DNA of 64,000 nt from Amphritea pacifica (GTDB taxonomy: Bacteria; Pseudomonadota; Gammaproteobacteria; Pseudomonadales; Balneatricaceae), in contig NZ_JAFFZO010000016.1 in the NCBI RefSeq assembly GCF_016924145.1, forward strand, positions 1-64,000, in the 5' to 3' direction. Of the stretch, positions 54,105-63,715 are shown in pieces. Position 1 is the first letter of the stretch. Every line of letters starts with the position of its first letter. The notes beneath the pieces are model-generated. The model did no database searches and had not been told where the DNA came from. It worked only from the letters and a program-made list of their open reading frames with translations. The translations under genes and the position numbers were made by a program.

Positions 54105-57100
54105 ATGGTTTTTAGCCGTTTTTTACCCACATCCCTGCATAACCGGGTTTTAATTCTGACACTGGTAGGCTTTCTGTTATCTGCCGGAGGCATAGCGCTA
54201 CTCATTTTTAATTACCTGCAACAAGGCTCAATCAGACTTCTGGTAGAACAGCAGCAAACCATGGTAGACATGGTGGTCCGGCAGATGGATTCAGCTCTGC
54301 AAAAACGGGTGACCTACCTGGAAGAGTTCACTGATCTGCTGCACTCCCGATACCGGCTGCACCCAAATGAAAGAATGCAGGAAGCCCTGAAGCGGGATAC
54401 CCAGCTACACGCGCTGTTTAATGGCGGGGTTGTAGTACTGAACCGGGAGGGTATATCACTGGTGGATTATCCAACAATCCCCAACCGCACCGGCATCGAT
54501 TATTCTGACCGTAAGCATCTGGAGAAAGCGCGCCGTTTAAAATCAACGGTAATCACCATGCCCCTGATGGGTAAGGGATTGAAAAGCCCGCTGTTTGCTA
54601 TCAACACACCGATACTCTCCGATTCAGACCGGATACTGGGTTATATCTTCGGTGTCAACCTGCTGGCTCAGGATAACCTGCTTAAAGAGATATCCCGCAT
54701 CTCTTTTACCGACGGTGGCCGGGTGATGGTGATAGACCCGAATCTGGGGATCTATGTAACCGATACCCTTAAAGGAGTGCCGCTTGAAAGCTATAAAAAA
54801 GAGAAGCACTGTGACTGTATTGAACGGATCCAGGCTGGAGAAGCGTCGGGTATAACCACCGACAGCCGGGGCAATCAGATCATTTATGCCTCCGCCATGC
54901 TAGACAAGATGGGCTGGGTTGTGATCCGCACCTACCCGCTGAGTAAAGCGATGACGTCCATTAACATCCTCACCGAAACGATCATCGTTGTGATCCTGCT
55001 TATCAGTTTTATGATGGCGGGCCTGATCGCCTATCTGTTAAGAAAACTGCTGACGCCACTGCGCAATGCCACCCGTGATATTCGTAAAATGGCTGAGGGG
55101 CAGCTTCCAGAGCAGACCCTTGCAGTGCAAAGCAATGATGAGGTGGGGCAACTAATCAGGGCATTCAATCAGCTCCACCGCAATCATAACCGCTATGAGC
55201 AGGCTCTGAGAGACTCGGAGGAGCGTTACCGGCTGACGATGGAGGCAACTCAGACCGGCTTGTGGAGCTGGAACCTGACAAATGATTCGATTCAGTGGGA
55301 CAGCCAGTGTTACAAGATGCTCGGCTATCAAGATCAGGAGTTTCATCTCAACCGTCAACTGTTCCGTAAGCTGATGCACCCGGAAGACCAGGTGCGCTTC
55401 TACATTAACTTCCTCCCCCAGGTGCTGGACAACCTTACCGCCGAGATTCAGTTCAGGCTGTTGACCAAAGACAACCGCTGGCTCTGGATAAAGTGTCGCG
55501 GCAAACCGATCAGATTTGGCAAAAACAGCCACCCTATCTGCATCGCCGGAACCCATATGAACTTCGAGCAACAGAGACAAACCGAGCAACTGCGTCTGGC
55601 TGCTGCGGCATTCGAAAGTAACGATGCGATTATGATCGTCGATGCCGACAACAAGATTGTTAAGGTCAATAATGCTTTCACACAGATTACCGGATACCAG
55701 GCGGAGGAAGCGATTGGCCACTCCCCCGCTCTGCTGCGCTCAGGAGTACATAAAAGTCCATTCTACGAAGATATGCTGGGAACCCTGAGCGAGTCTGGCA
55801 AATGGCAGGGAGAGATCTGGAACCGTCACAAGAATGGTTCAATCTACATCGCCTGGCTGAATATCAACACCCTCTTCAATGACGACAATACAGTCTATCA
55901 ACGGATCGCCACCTTCTCTGATATCACCGAGAAAAAACGGACTGAAGAGCTGATATGGACCCAGGCAAATTTTGACCCCCTGACCAATCTGCCAAACCGA
56001 AGGATGTTTATGGACCGGCTGACGCAGGAAATTCGCCTGGCGGCCCGCTCAAAATCATCACTGGCACTCCTGTTTCTCGACCTCGACCGCTTTAAGGAGA
56101 TCAATGATACTCTGGGCCATAATGTCGGAGACCAGTTGTTGATTGAAGTGGCCGAACGATTTAAAAGCCTGGTGCGCAGCAGTGACACCATCTCCCGGCT
56201 GGGGGGCGACGAATTTACAATCATTCTGCCGCAGATTGAAAGCAGCTCACAGGTGGAGCAGGTTGGCGAGAAGATCCTCAGCGTACTAAAACAACCGTTC
56301 ATGCTGGAAAACCAGCAGCGCTATATCTCTGCCAGTATCGGCGCCACGCTCTACCCTCAGGATGCGGATAACGCAGAACAGCTGATTAAAAATGCTGACC
56401 AGGCGATGTATGCAGCAAAAGCCGCGGGCCGTAGCAAACTTCACTTTTTTACTGCGGGTATGCAAACCCTGTCACTCAAACGCTCCCGGCTGATCAACGC
56501 CCTGCGCGAGGCGATCCGGAAACATCAGTTCCAGCTCTACTACCAGCCGGTTATCGATCTGGAGAGCATGACAGTGGTAAAAGCCGAGGCCCTGATCCGC
56601 TGGAACCACCCGGACGAGGGGTTGATGTTCCCTCATCAGTTTATTCAGGCCGCCGAACAGGGAGGCATTATCCAGGAGCTGGGAGACTGGATTTTCCGCG
56701 AAGCGCAGCAGCAGGTAAAACAGTGGCGCAAACAACTCAACCCGCAGATGCAGATCTGTATCAATGCGTCGCCGAGCCATTTCGACGACACCGCGCAAAA
56801 CCCGGCTCATGAGCGCTGGATAGCGATAGCCCGTGAGTCCGGTCTTAACGATGCTGAGCTGAGTATAGAGATCACCGAAAGCCTGCTGATGGAATCATCC
56901 GCAGAGACCCGGCAAAAGCTCGTCCAGTTACGGGACGCCAATATTCAGATTGGCCTGGATGACTTTGGCACCAGCTTCTCTTCGCTGGCACACCTGCGCC
57001 GTATGGATATCGACTATCTGAAGATTGACCGCACCTTTGTGCGCAACCTGCATGGCGGTTCTGATGATCTGATGCTGTGTAATGCCATCATTGTTATGGC

Positions 57101-57281
57101 TCATACCCTGGGCATTAAAGTGATCGCAGAAGGGATTGAAACCGCTGAACAACACACCCTGATGCAGCAGGCAAACTGCGATTATGGTCAGGGCTTTTTC
57201 TATGCCAGTGCGATGACAGCCAGACAGTTTGAACAGTGGCACAAAACGTTTAGTGAACAACCATTATTGCTGCCCAATTAA
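54105..57281 (+). CDS. Cache-HAMP-PAS-PAS-GGDEF-EAL signalling protein
   Basis: Membrane protein of 1058 residues. A first TM (about 12-35) precedes a dCache-type periplasmic domain (about 40-285). Then come a second TM (about 290-312), HAMP (about 312-365), two PAS domains (about 375-495 and 500-620), GGDEF with intact RLGGDEF (about 706) and EAL with KAEALIRWNHP (about 830). Later EAL motifs IEITES and IGLDDFGTSFSS are also intact. Both making and degrading c-di-GMP are possible. The ligand is unknown. It is not in an operon. The HD-GYP gene that converges on it points to a local c-di-GMP theme. Confidence 0.95.
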   Translation: MVFSRFLPTSLHNRVLILTLVGFLLSAGGIALLIFNYLQQGSIRLLVEQQQTMVDMVVRQMDSALQKRVTYLEEFTDLLHSRYRLHPNERMQEALKRDTQLHALFNGGVVVLNREGISLVDYPTIPNRTGIDYSDRKHLEKARRLKSTVITMPLMGKGLKSPLFAINTPILSDSDRILGYIFGVNLLAQDNLLKEISRISFTDGGRVMVIDPNLGIYVTDTLKGVPLESYKKEKHCDCIERIQAGEASGITTDSRGNQIIYASAMLDKMGWVVIRTYPLSKAMTSINILTETIIVVILLISFMMAGLIAYLLRKLLTPLRNATRDIRKMAEGQLPEQTLAVQSNDEVGQLIRAFNQLHRNHNRYEQALRDSEERYRLTMEATQTGLWSWNLTNDSIQWDSQCYKMLGYQDQEFHLNRQLFRKLMHPEDQVRFYINFLPQVLDNLTAEIQFRLLTKDNRWLWIKCRGKPIRFGKNSHPICIAGTHMNFEQQRQTEQLRLAAAAFESNDAIMIVDADNKIVKVNNAFTQITGYQAEEAIGHSPALLRSGVHKSPFYEDMLGTLSESGKWQGEIWNRHKNGSIYIAWLNINTLFNDDNTVYQRIATFSDITEKKRTEELIWTQANFDPLTNLPNRRMFMDRLTQEIRLAARSKSSLALLFLDLDRFKEINDTLGHNVGDQLLIEVAERFKSLVRSSDTISRLGGDEFTIILPQIESSSQVEQVGEKILSVLKQPFMLENQQRYISASIGATLYPQDADNAEQLIKNADQAMYAAKAAGRSKLHFFTAGMQTLSLKRSRLINALREAIRKHQFQLYYQPVIDLESMTVVKAEALIRWNHPDEGLMFPHQFIQAAEQGGIIQELGDWIFREAQQQVKQWRKQLNPQMQICINASPSHFDDTAQNPAHERWIAIARESGLNDAELSIEITESLLMESSAETRQKLVQLRDANIQIGLDDFGTSFSSLAHLRRMDIDYLKIDRTFVRNLHGGSDDLMLCNAIIVMAHTLGIKVIAEGIETAEQHTLMQQANCDYGQGFFYASAMTARQFEQWHKTFSEQPLLLPN

Positions 57282-57320
57282 TAGACCCTGCAGCGATATT
57301 ATCAGCCCGCTGACACGGCC

Positions 57321-58133
57321 TTAAAAAATCGATGGCTGCATTGCCGCCGCTTTGATCTCCGGGTAATTATCCAGAAACACCTCCACAATCTCCGGATCAA
57401 AATGGATGCCCGCCTGTTCACGGATATAGAGCAGAACCTGATCTTCAGGCCAGGGCTGTTTATATACCCGGTGTTCCGATAGCGCATCCCAGACATCTAC
57501 GATGGCAAAAATTCTTGCCGCCAGGGGAATCTGTTTCCCCGCCAGCCCTTGTGGATAGCCAGTGCCGTTCCAGCGTTCATGGTGGCAATATGGAATATTG
57601 ATTGAGGGCTTGAGAAACTCAATATCTTTCATCAGATCCCGGGCGATCACCGGATGCTCTTTCATGATAGCCCACTCATCATGGTCAAGCGGACCGGGCT
57701 TAATCAGAATCGCATCGGGAATACCCACTTTGCCCGCATCGTGCATCAGTGCTCCCCGGGCTATATAGGTCAGCTCATCACCCTCAACCCCCAACAAACG
57801 GGCAAGCCTGACCGTCATTCGGGTCACACGAAGACTGTGCTCACCGGTCTCCTTATGCCGGATATCCATTACCTGCACCCAGCCTTTAAGTGTCTGATCA
57901 TAGCTTTGCTGTAGCTTCTGGTTTACCTGCTCAATCCGGTTCAGATCGGCGCGAATCAGAAACAGCAGTAACAGCGCCGTACAGCTGACAAATGCAAAAC
58001 CCTTAAGGTTCTGCACCCGCGTAATCATCTCTGCAGAATGAAACAGTGAAGAAACCAGCGCGTCTGAAAAGTAGATCCACAATAGCGCGAAGATCAGGTA
58101 GATCAGCACAGTCCGGTAATAGGGTTTTATCAT
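57321..58133 (-). CDS. HD-GYP domain phosphodiesterase with membrane anchor
   Basis: Protein of 270 residues. Two TM helices (about 7-27 and 43-62) are followed by an HD-GYP domain with HDAGKVGIPD (HD) and HHERWNGTGYPQGL (the GYP motif). It would hydrolyse c-di-GMP. Chosen start at 58133 has GAGG six bases upstream. The frame extends 18 codons further without support. There is no receiver or large sensor domain, so it may be constitutive or respond through the membrane. Confidence 0.92.
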   Translation of the reverse strand: MIKPYYRTVLIYLIFALLWIYFSDALVSSLFHSAEMITRVQNLKGFAFVSCTALLLLFLIRADLNRIEQVNQKLQQSYDQTLKGWVQVMDIRHKETGEHSLRVTRMTVRLARLLGVEGDELTYIARGALMHDAGKVGIPDAILIKPGPLDHDEWAIMKEHPVIARDLMKDIEFLKPSINIPYCHHERWNGTGYPQGLAGKQIPLAARIFAIVDVWDALSEHRVYKQPWPEDQVLLYIREQAGIHFDPEIVEVFLDNYPEIKAAAMQPSIF

Positions 58134-58220
58134 CAAATACCTCGGTTTCTGACACTCTGATTTAATAGAATTAGTTAAGATTAGCAAGAATCTCGGACAA
58201 ATATATTCTGGGCGAAACTG

Positions 58221-59009
58221 TTACTGCCCCAGTTTTGTCAGCAACCGCTGTATCAACGTATCCTCTGTTCCATTATCCGCATCTGAGTCAACAGGCGTCG
58301 CCGTATCCTGAGCGCCGATCAATCCAGACGGGGCTGTGACATAGGGGTTACTGTTGCCCTGCAACCTGGCGATCAGCTTATTGCGTTGCAGCTCCCAGCT
58401 ATCCACCGGGTCCTGAACACTCCAGGCGGCAAACAGCTTCTCCTGCTTTGAACTGATCTTCAGGCCATACTGATCGCGCATATAGAAATAGGTGCGGGCG
58501 ATATCCCCCTGACGGTTCTGCGGCGGCTCAACCTTACGCCGTTTGAAATCAACCTCCATATCACAACGACCGTAAACCCGGGGCTCCCCTTCCAGCAGTG
58601 TGAAACTAAAATTGGAGCGGTCTCCGTTAACCTCTCCAATCGCGGGCACCAGGTTGTGCAGATCGGCTTCCATCCGCTTGAAACGTTCATCTTGTTTACA
58701 AGCTTTACGCCCGCCCTTCTGCCAGCACTGTAGTTGGTGACCAAACGCCCAGGCAGGCACAATATGCTCCCACTCTATACGGGCAGCACGGTTGGCATTT
58801 TTACGCGGTTTAAAACCACAGCTGTCCCACTCAGGCACCAGCTTTTTCCCCTCATACCGGTAGTCACAACCGCAATAAAAACTGATGGGGTTGACCTCAT
58901 ACAACCCGGCAAGCAAACGTTTTGACTTACTGAATGAGGCGGCCGGTTCTGCCAGCGTAAAGCCAGACAGCAACAACAGAAACAGAGCGATCAGAAAACG
59001 ATTTGGCAT
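58221..59009 (-). CDS. endA: Endonuclease I, periplasmic or secreted
   Basis: Nuclease of 262 residues with a signal peptide (MPNRFLIALFLLLLSGFTLA). The His-Me finger active site is IEWEHIVPAW with His82, followed by HNLVPAIGEVNGDRSNF. Several Cys pairs (CGC, CGF, CWQ, CKQ) match the disulfides of Vibrio Dns and E. coli EndA. The last 50 residues are a variable Asp/Thr-rich tail. It degrades extracellular DNA for nutrients or guards against uptake. Confidence 0.95.
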   Translation of the reverse strand: MPNRFLIALFLLLLSGFTLAEPAASFSKSKRLLAGLYEVNPISFYCGCDYRYEGKKLVPEWDSCGFKPRKNANRAARIEWEHIVPAWAFGHQLQCWQKGGRKACKQDERFKRMEADLHNLVPAIGEVNGDRSNFSFTLLEGEPRVYGRCDMEVDFKRRKVEPPQNRQGDIARTYFYMRDQYGLKISSKQEKLFAAWSVQDPVDSWELQRNKLIARLQGNSNPYVTAPSGLIGAQDTATPVDSDADNGTEDTLIQRLLTKLGQ

Positions 59010-59125
59010 ACAGATCCCTTACAGACAAAAAAACAGGAATCCATTCCGGGCGTGTACTATCCCTGGCAAGAGTGATTTAAAAAGAGTAACGATGATTAAT
59101 TAGCGGGCCTGAATGCCCCCGGTGC

Positions 59126-59599
59126 TTACGGACGATTACCTATCCGATAGTTGCCCGTCTGATGGAACTGTGCCACCTGTTTTCGCTTGCGACCGATGAG
59201 GAGCGGGCCATCATCAAAAAACAGAAAGTTTTTCCAGTTGCGGCGAAACACATCCCAACGGGTTTCAATCACATGTTCACTGCTGTAACAAAACCAGACA
59301 ACCGTCTGATCATCCCATTGCAGATGGTCCGCCAGCAGCCCAGGCAACGCGGGATCATCAGATTCCCAGGTCTGCTGCCAGTTAGCAGTCTCCAGCCAGA
59401 CTTGATTCTTATTAGCCCAGTCCTCGGAGCCAAACAGACCCGGATGGTTGCAGTGCTTACTGATCTGCTGAGACCAGACCTGCTCGGCCCGCGCTTCACT
59501 TAGCGGTTTAATCTGAGCCAGGTCTTCTTCACTAACAGGCATATCTTTATGTCTGAAGATCCAGGCTTTCTTGTATTGCTCAATCGGCAGATAACTCAT
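59126..59599 (-). CDS. DUF2947-like protein
   Basis: Protein of 157 residues, soluble and cytoplasmic. MSYLPIEQYKKAWIFRHKDM and EEDLAQIKPLSEARAEQVW fit my memory of the DUF2947 pattern, and the C-terminal half is rich in Trp (WDDQTVVWFCYSSEHVIETRWDVFRRNWKNFLFFDDGP). Function unknown. It stands alone between endA and an NlpC/P60 gene on the same strand. Confidence 0.82.
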   Translation of the reverse strand: MSYLPIEQYKKAWIFRHKDMPVSEEDLAQIKPLSEARAEQVWSQQISKHCNHPGLFGSEDWANKNQVWLETANWQQTWESDDPALPGLLADHLQWDDQTVVWFCYSSEHVIETRWDVFRRNWKNFLFFDDGPLLIGRKRKQVAQFHQTGNYRIGNRP

Positions 59600-59728
59600 T
59601 ACTACTCGGACTACTCGGTGATCTTATGGCGACTGGAGGTTCAGCGCTATGTGTTAGTTGCATTAAGTGCGCACACTATACCAGAATGCAGGCAGGCAAC
59701 AATCAGTCACCTTTCACAACCCCCTGCA

Positions 59729-60199
59729 TTAATCGGTCACGCGCCGGGCTTGCCAGAAGTGCGCGGTCCAATAGGGGTTATTCAGGAGCGATATCATCAC
59801 CCCACGACTGGTTGATGCATGCAGAAACTCACCATTCCCAATATAGATACCCACATGCCGCAGCTTAACTCTGGAACGGTAAAACAGCAGATCGCCCGGC
59901 TGCAGCTGCCTGATAGCCACCGGCCGTCCCTCCTGCGACTGCGCCAGAGTCGTTCGGGGAATATCCACCCCCAGCCGCTGGCGTAGTGTCAGTTGCGTAA
60001 ACGCGGAACAATCCACCCCCTGCTTATCCGTGCCGCCCAACCGGTAGGGCACCCCCTGCCATTCGCGGTACTGCTGTAACAGGCTCGCCCTCACCTGTGA
60101 CGGCGCAGCCGTAGTGCCGCCAGGCTGAGCAGTCCGGTATGGCTGCGAACCACAGCCTCCCAGGCTCAACAGTAATATCAACGCAATCAATCGTGTCAT
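59729..60199 (-). CDS. NlpC/P60 family lipoprotein endopeptidase
   Basis: Lipoprotein of 156 residues from the ATG at 60199. Signal peptide with lipobox LGGC (Cys16). The NlpC/P60 domain has Cys64 (GVDCSAF), His115 (LRHVGIYIG) and His127 (FLHAST), the catalytic Cys-His-His triad. It cleaves peptide crosslinks of peptidoglycan, much like Spr/MepS. Start chosen because it gives a normal lipoprotein signal. The frame begins seven codons earlier. Confidence 0.93.
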   Translation of the reverse strand: MTRLIALILLLSLGGCGSQPYRTAQPGGTTAAPSQVRASLLQQYREWQGVPYRLGGTDKQGVDCSAFTQLTLRQRLGVDIPRTTLAQSQEGRPVAIRQLQPGDLLFYRSRVKLRHVGIYIGNGEFLHASTSRGVMISLLNNPYWTAHFWQARRVTD

Positions 60200-60326
60200 C
60201 GTATAGTGATCGCAAACCAATATGAGAGTTTCAACACAGGTTATCGGCAGGCTGGAAACTTTTTTGACACCGACAGCAGCACCGATACACTAGCTTCAAC
60301 TCTCAATGTGACTAAAGGAAACTGCG

Positions 60327-60692
60327 ATGCTTCACATTCTGCCGGAAACCGCTGGTGATATCATTGTAATTCAGGCGACTGACACACTTACTGCAGCAGA
60401 CTACCAGGATACATTTGTCCCCCTGCTGGAAGAAAAAATCGCCATCCATGGCCAGGTACGCTGCCTGCTCTATCTGGACCACAACTTCAAAGGCTGGGAA
60501 GCCGGAGCTATCTGGGAAGATACCAAACTCGGCCTGCAGCACAGCAATGATTTTATCCGGCTTGCAGTCGTTGGCGGAGGGGAATGGCTCGACTGGGCCA
60601 TAAAACTGGGCCAGACCTTTATCAGTGGGGAAGCGCAGCACTTCAGCGAGAGTCAGTTCTTGCAAGCGCTGCACTGGATCGATGCAGGCTGA
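60327..60692 (+). CDS. STAS/SpoIIAA-like protein
   Basis: Protein of 121 residues of the SpoIIAA-like (STAS/CRAL-TRIO-like) family. The pattern MLHILPETAGDIIVIQATDTLTAADYQD and a final EAQHFSESQFLQALHWI (as in FDLSEKDKALAWL of relatives) is typical. Its role is unknown. A lipid- or nucleotide-binding role has been proposed for such folds. AAGGAAA five bases before the ATG supports the start. It is followed by a large hairpin. Confidence 0.88.
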   Translation: MLHILPETAGDIIVIQATDTLTAADYQDTFVPLLEEKIAIHGQVRCLLYLDHNFKGWEAGAIWEDTKLGLQHSNDFIRLAVVGGGEWLDWAIKLGQTFISGEAQHFSESQFLQALHWIDAG

Positions 60693-60770
60693 GCACAGTG
60701 CAACCATCTGTCAACCCGTCTTAGCATTTCAAATCTGCAGCCATTCCCTTTTACCCACCCAACTTATGAT

Positions 60771-60806
60771 CCCTGTCAGAGATTACGCCGGTAACCTCTG
60801 ACAGGG
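60771..60806 (+). terminator. Large hairpin after the STAS-like gene
   Basis: Perfect 11-bp stem CCCTGTCAGAG / CTCTGACAGGG with an inner TTAC-GTAA pair. It lacks a T run, so it is not a classic terminator. It may still act as a transcript end or as a leader element of the downstream ATPase gene (start 60890). Confidence 0.5.
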
Positions 60807-60889
60807 CTTAAATACTGCCCTCCAGAACACGATCACCGCCCGGTTATTCGCTATTCTTATACTGTATTTATACCCTTGGGACGATAGTC

Positions 60890-63619
60890 ATGGACACCTC
60901 TTCAGATATCGCATCTGGCCCAGCTGCAGACAGAAAGCAAACAGTCTGGCATACCTGCACCTCCGAACAGATATACAGTCTCTTAGAAACATCGCCGCAG
61001 GGTCTGACCGCTGAACAGGTTAACAAACGCCAGCAACAATACGGAGCTAACCGCCTTCCTGCGCCTCCGCGCAGAAGCGGCCTGATGCGTTTATTAGCAC
61101 AGTTCAATAATGTACTCATCTACGTGCTTGTTATCGCGGCCCTGATAACCGCAGCGTTGGGTCATCAGGTCGATTCGGGGGTTATCGTTGCGGTTGTACT
61201 GATCAATGCTCTGGTGGGTTTCTTTCAGGAGGGTAAGGCGGAAAAAGCGATCGATGCCGTCCGCAATATGCTTTCCCAGCAAGCCGTTGTCATCCGTAAC
61301 GGACACCGGCAACAGGTTCCAGCTGAACAGCTGGTGCCCGGCGACATCGTTTTTATTCAGTCCGGTGACCGGGTCCCCGCGGATCTGCATCTGCATAAGC
61401 TTAAAGCGCTGAACATCGATGAAGCGCTGCTCACAGGAGAGTCCGTTCCGGTTAGCAAACAGACTGAACCGGTGGCTGCTGAGGCGGACCTTGGCGACCG
61501 GACCAATCTAGCCTTCTCCGGCACCCTCGTCAGCTTTGGACAGGGAACCGGTACCGTAATCGCCACAGGAGCGGATACCGAAATAGGCAGGATCAGCACA
61601 CTGCTGGCCGAAGTCTCCACGCTGACCACACCGCTGACTCGCCAACTCGATAGCTTTGCCCGCTGGCTGACGGGCACCATCCTGCTGATTGCCATTGCCA
61701 CCATGATGTTTGGCTACTGGATAAGAGACTATGCGCTGGGAGATATGTTTCTCGCTGCGGTGGGGTTGGCCGTCGCTGCAATCCCCGAAGGCTTACCCGC
61801 TATCATCACCATCGCTCTGGCGATTGGAGTGCAACGCATGGCCAAACGCCATGCCATTATCCGCCGTCTGCCAGCAGTTGAGACCCTTGGGTCGGTCTCA
61901 GTCATCTGCTCTGATAAAACCGGCACACTGACCCGCAATGAGATGACTGTAACCTCCGTGGTCATGGCTCGCTGCAGTGCCGATATCAGTGGTGTTGGTT
62001 ATAACCCTCACGGAACCTTCACCTGCCGCCATCAGGATCTGAATCTGCATAACCTGACTGAATTGCAACTGCTGTGTCAGGCCAGCGTACTGTGTAATGA
62101 AGCACAACTGATACAGAAAGAGGGAGAGTGGCTGATCGAAGGAGATCCGACAGAGGGGGCGCTGCTAGTACTGGGGGCTAAATCAGGTCTCGATCTGCAT
62201 GAGCTGCACCAGCAAATGCCTACAGATGACCTGATCCCGTTTGAATCAGAACACCGCTTTATGGCTACCCTGCACCACGACCATAAAGGCACAGGCGTGG
62301 TCTATATCAAAGGTGCAATCGAAGCGGTTCTGTCCCGTTGCCAATGGCAGCAGGAAGGCGAAATCACTCCCCCCCTGGACCAGGCATTCTGGATCGCTCA
62401 GCAGGAACTGATCGCCAGTCAGGGTAAGCGAACCCTTGCACTGGCAACGCTTCACCTGCCGGAAGAGCAACGGGTATTGCATTTCAGCGATATCAGCAAC
62501 AACCTGACGCTGCTGGGATTGGTCGGCATTATTGATCCCCCCAGGGATGAGGCGATTGACGCGGTACAGAAGTGCCATCAGGCAGGTATCAGAGTAAAAA
62601 TGATCACCGGCGATCATGTTATTACGGCCACTGCGATCGCCATGCAGATGGGGATCACACAATCCCCCAAAGCCCTGACCGGTCACCAGATCGAGCAGAT
62701 GACCGACACCCAGCTGGAAGCGGTAGTGGAAGATACCGATGTGTTTGCCCGGGCCAGCCCCGAACATAAGCTGCGTATCGTCAAATCTCTGCAGGCCAGA
62801 GAACATGTTGTCGCGATGACCGGTGATGGTGTTAACGATGCCCCCTCGCTGAAACGGGCCAATGTTGGTACAGCCATGGGGGTTAAAGGAACAGAAGCGG
62901 CCAAGGAGGCATCGGAGATGGTTCTGGCCGATGATAACTTTGCCTCAATCACCTATGCAATCGAAGAGGGGCGTACCGTATTCGACAACATCAGTAAATC
63001 GATCCTGTTTATTCTGCCAACCAACGGCGGCGAAGCACTGACAGTGCTGGCTGCAATCGCTCTGGGAACCCTGTTACCCGTTACTCCGGCTCAGATTCTC
63101 TGGGTCAATATGATAACGGCAGTCACCCTGGCACTGGCGCTGACGTTTGAACCAACCGAGCCCGATGTTATGCAACGTCCGCCCCGCAACACCCGCAACG
63201 CAATACTCTCGCCTTTTATGATATGGCGAATTGTGTTTGTCTCATTACTGATGGTTAGCGGAACCTTCGGCTTGTTTTTATGGGAACGCAGCAACGGTAC
63301 CGATATTGATACCGCCAGAACCATCGCAGTGAATACTCTGGTAGTGCTGGAAGTATTCTATCTGCTCAACTCCCGCTTTCTGACCCGTCCGGTACTCAAC
63401 AGGGATGGGCTTCTGGGCAACCGCTATGCGTTATATGCGATAGTGCTGGTCATGCTGTTTCAACTGATATTTACCTATCTGCCCATTATGCAGCTGTTTT
63501 TCCATACAACACCGATAGATGCAGCCGCCTGGGGTAAGATTTTAGCGGTAGGACTGATACTGTTTATCGCTGTTGAGCTGGAGAAAACCCTGATTCACCG
63601 CGTCAGGGCGGATCAATAA
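60890..63619 (+). CDS. P2-type cation-transporting ATPase
   Basis: P-type ATPase of 909 residues. The actuator TGES is at 182-185, PEGLP in helix M4 at 299-303, phosphorylated Asp342 in SDKTGTLT, the hinge TGDGVNDAPSLK in the P domain, and six C-terminal helices after it. It is close to PacL/SERCA enzymes in M4 and M5 (TNGGEAL). In M6 the ligand Asp of SERCA is replaced: NMITAV is seen where NLVTDG is expected. Thus one of two calcium sites should be missing, and the ion could be calcium, sodium or another cation. It is transcribed alone. Confidence 0.94.
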   Translation: MDTSSDIASGPAADRKQTVWHTCTSEQIYSLLETSPQGLTAEQVNKRQQQYGANRLPAPPRRSGLMRLLAQFNNVLIYVLVIAALITAALGHQVDSGVIVAVVLINALVGFFQEGKAEKAIDAVRNMLSQQAVVIRNGHRQQVPAEQLVPGDIVFIQSGDRVPADLHLHKLKALNIDEALLTGESVPVSKQTEPVAAEADLGDRTNLAFSGTLVSFGQGTGTVIATGADTEIGRISTLLAEVSTLTTPLTRQLDSFARWLTGTILLIAIATMMFGYWIRDYALGDMFLAAVGLAVAAIPEGLPAIITIALAIGVQRMAKRHAIIRRLPAVETLGSVSVICSDKTGTLTRNEMTVTSVVMARCSADISGVGYNPHGTFTCRHQDLNLHNLTELQLLCQASVLCNEAQLIQKEGEWLIEGDPTEGALLVLGAKSGLDLHELHQQMPTDDLIPFESEHRFMATLHHDHKGTGVVYIKGAIEAVLSRCQWQQEGEITPPLDQAFWIAQQELIASQGKRTLALATLHLPEEQRVLHFSDISNNLTLLGLVGIIDPPRDEAIDAVQKCHQAGIRVKMITGDHVITATAIAMQMGITQSPKALTGHQIEQMTDTQLEAVVEDTDVFARASPEHKLRIVKSLQAREHVVAMTGDGVNDAPSLKRANVGTAMGVKGTEAAKEASEMVLADDNFASITYAIEEGRTVFDNISKSILFILPTNGGEALTVLAAIALGTLLPVTPAQILWVNMITAVTLALALTFEPTEPDVMQRPPRNTRNAILSPFMIWRIVFVSLLMVSGTFGLFLWERSNGTDIDTARTIAVNTLVVLEVFYLLNSRFLTRPVLNRDGLLGNRYALYAIVLVMLFQLIFTYLPIMQLFFHTTPIDAAAWGKILAVGLILFIAVELEKTLIHRVRADQ

Positions 63620-63661
63620 TCAACTTATCACCGCAAAGTGGGGATCTCTTTTGCTATTAGA

Positions 63662-63675
63662 GCACTTAATAGTGC
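63662..63675. promoter_or_regulatory. Inverted repeat before the last gene
   Basis: GCACT-TAAT-AGTGC, a perfect 5+4+5 palindrome 41 bases before the start codon of the last gene. It could be an operator near a promoter. It is not a copy of the TAC-N4-GTA motif. Confidence 0.4.
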
Positions 63676-63715
63676 ATAATTGATCGTTTATTATACAGGT
63701 CAGGGAAAATTCAAT

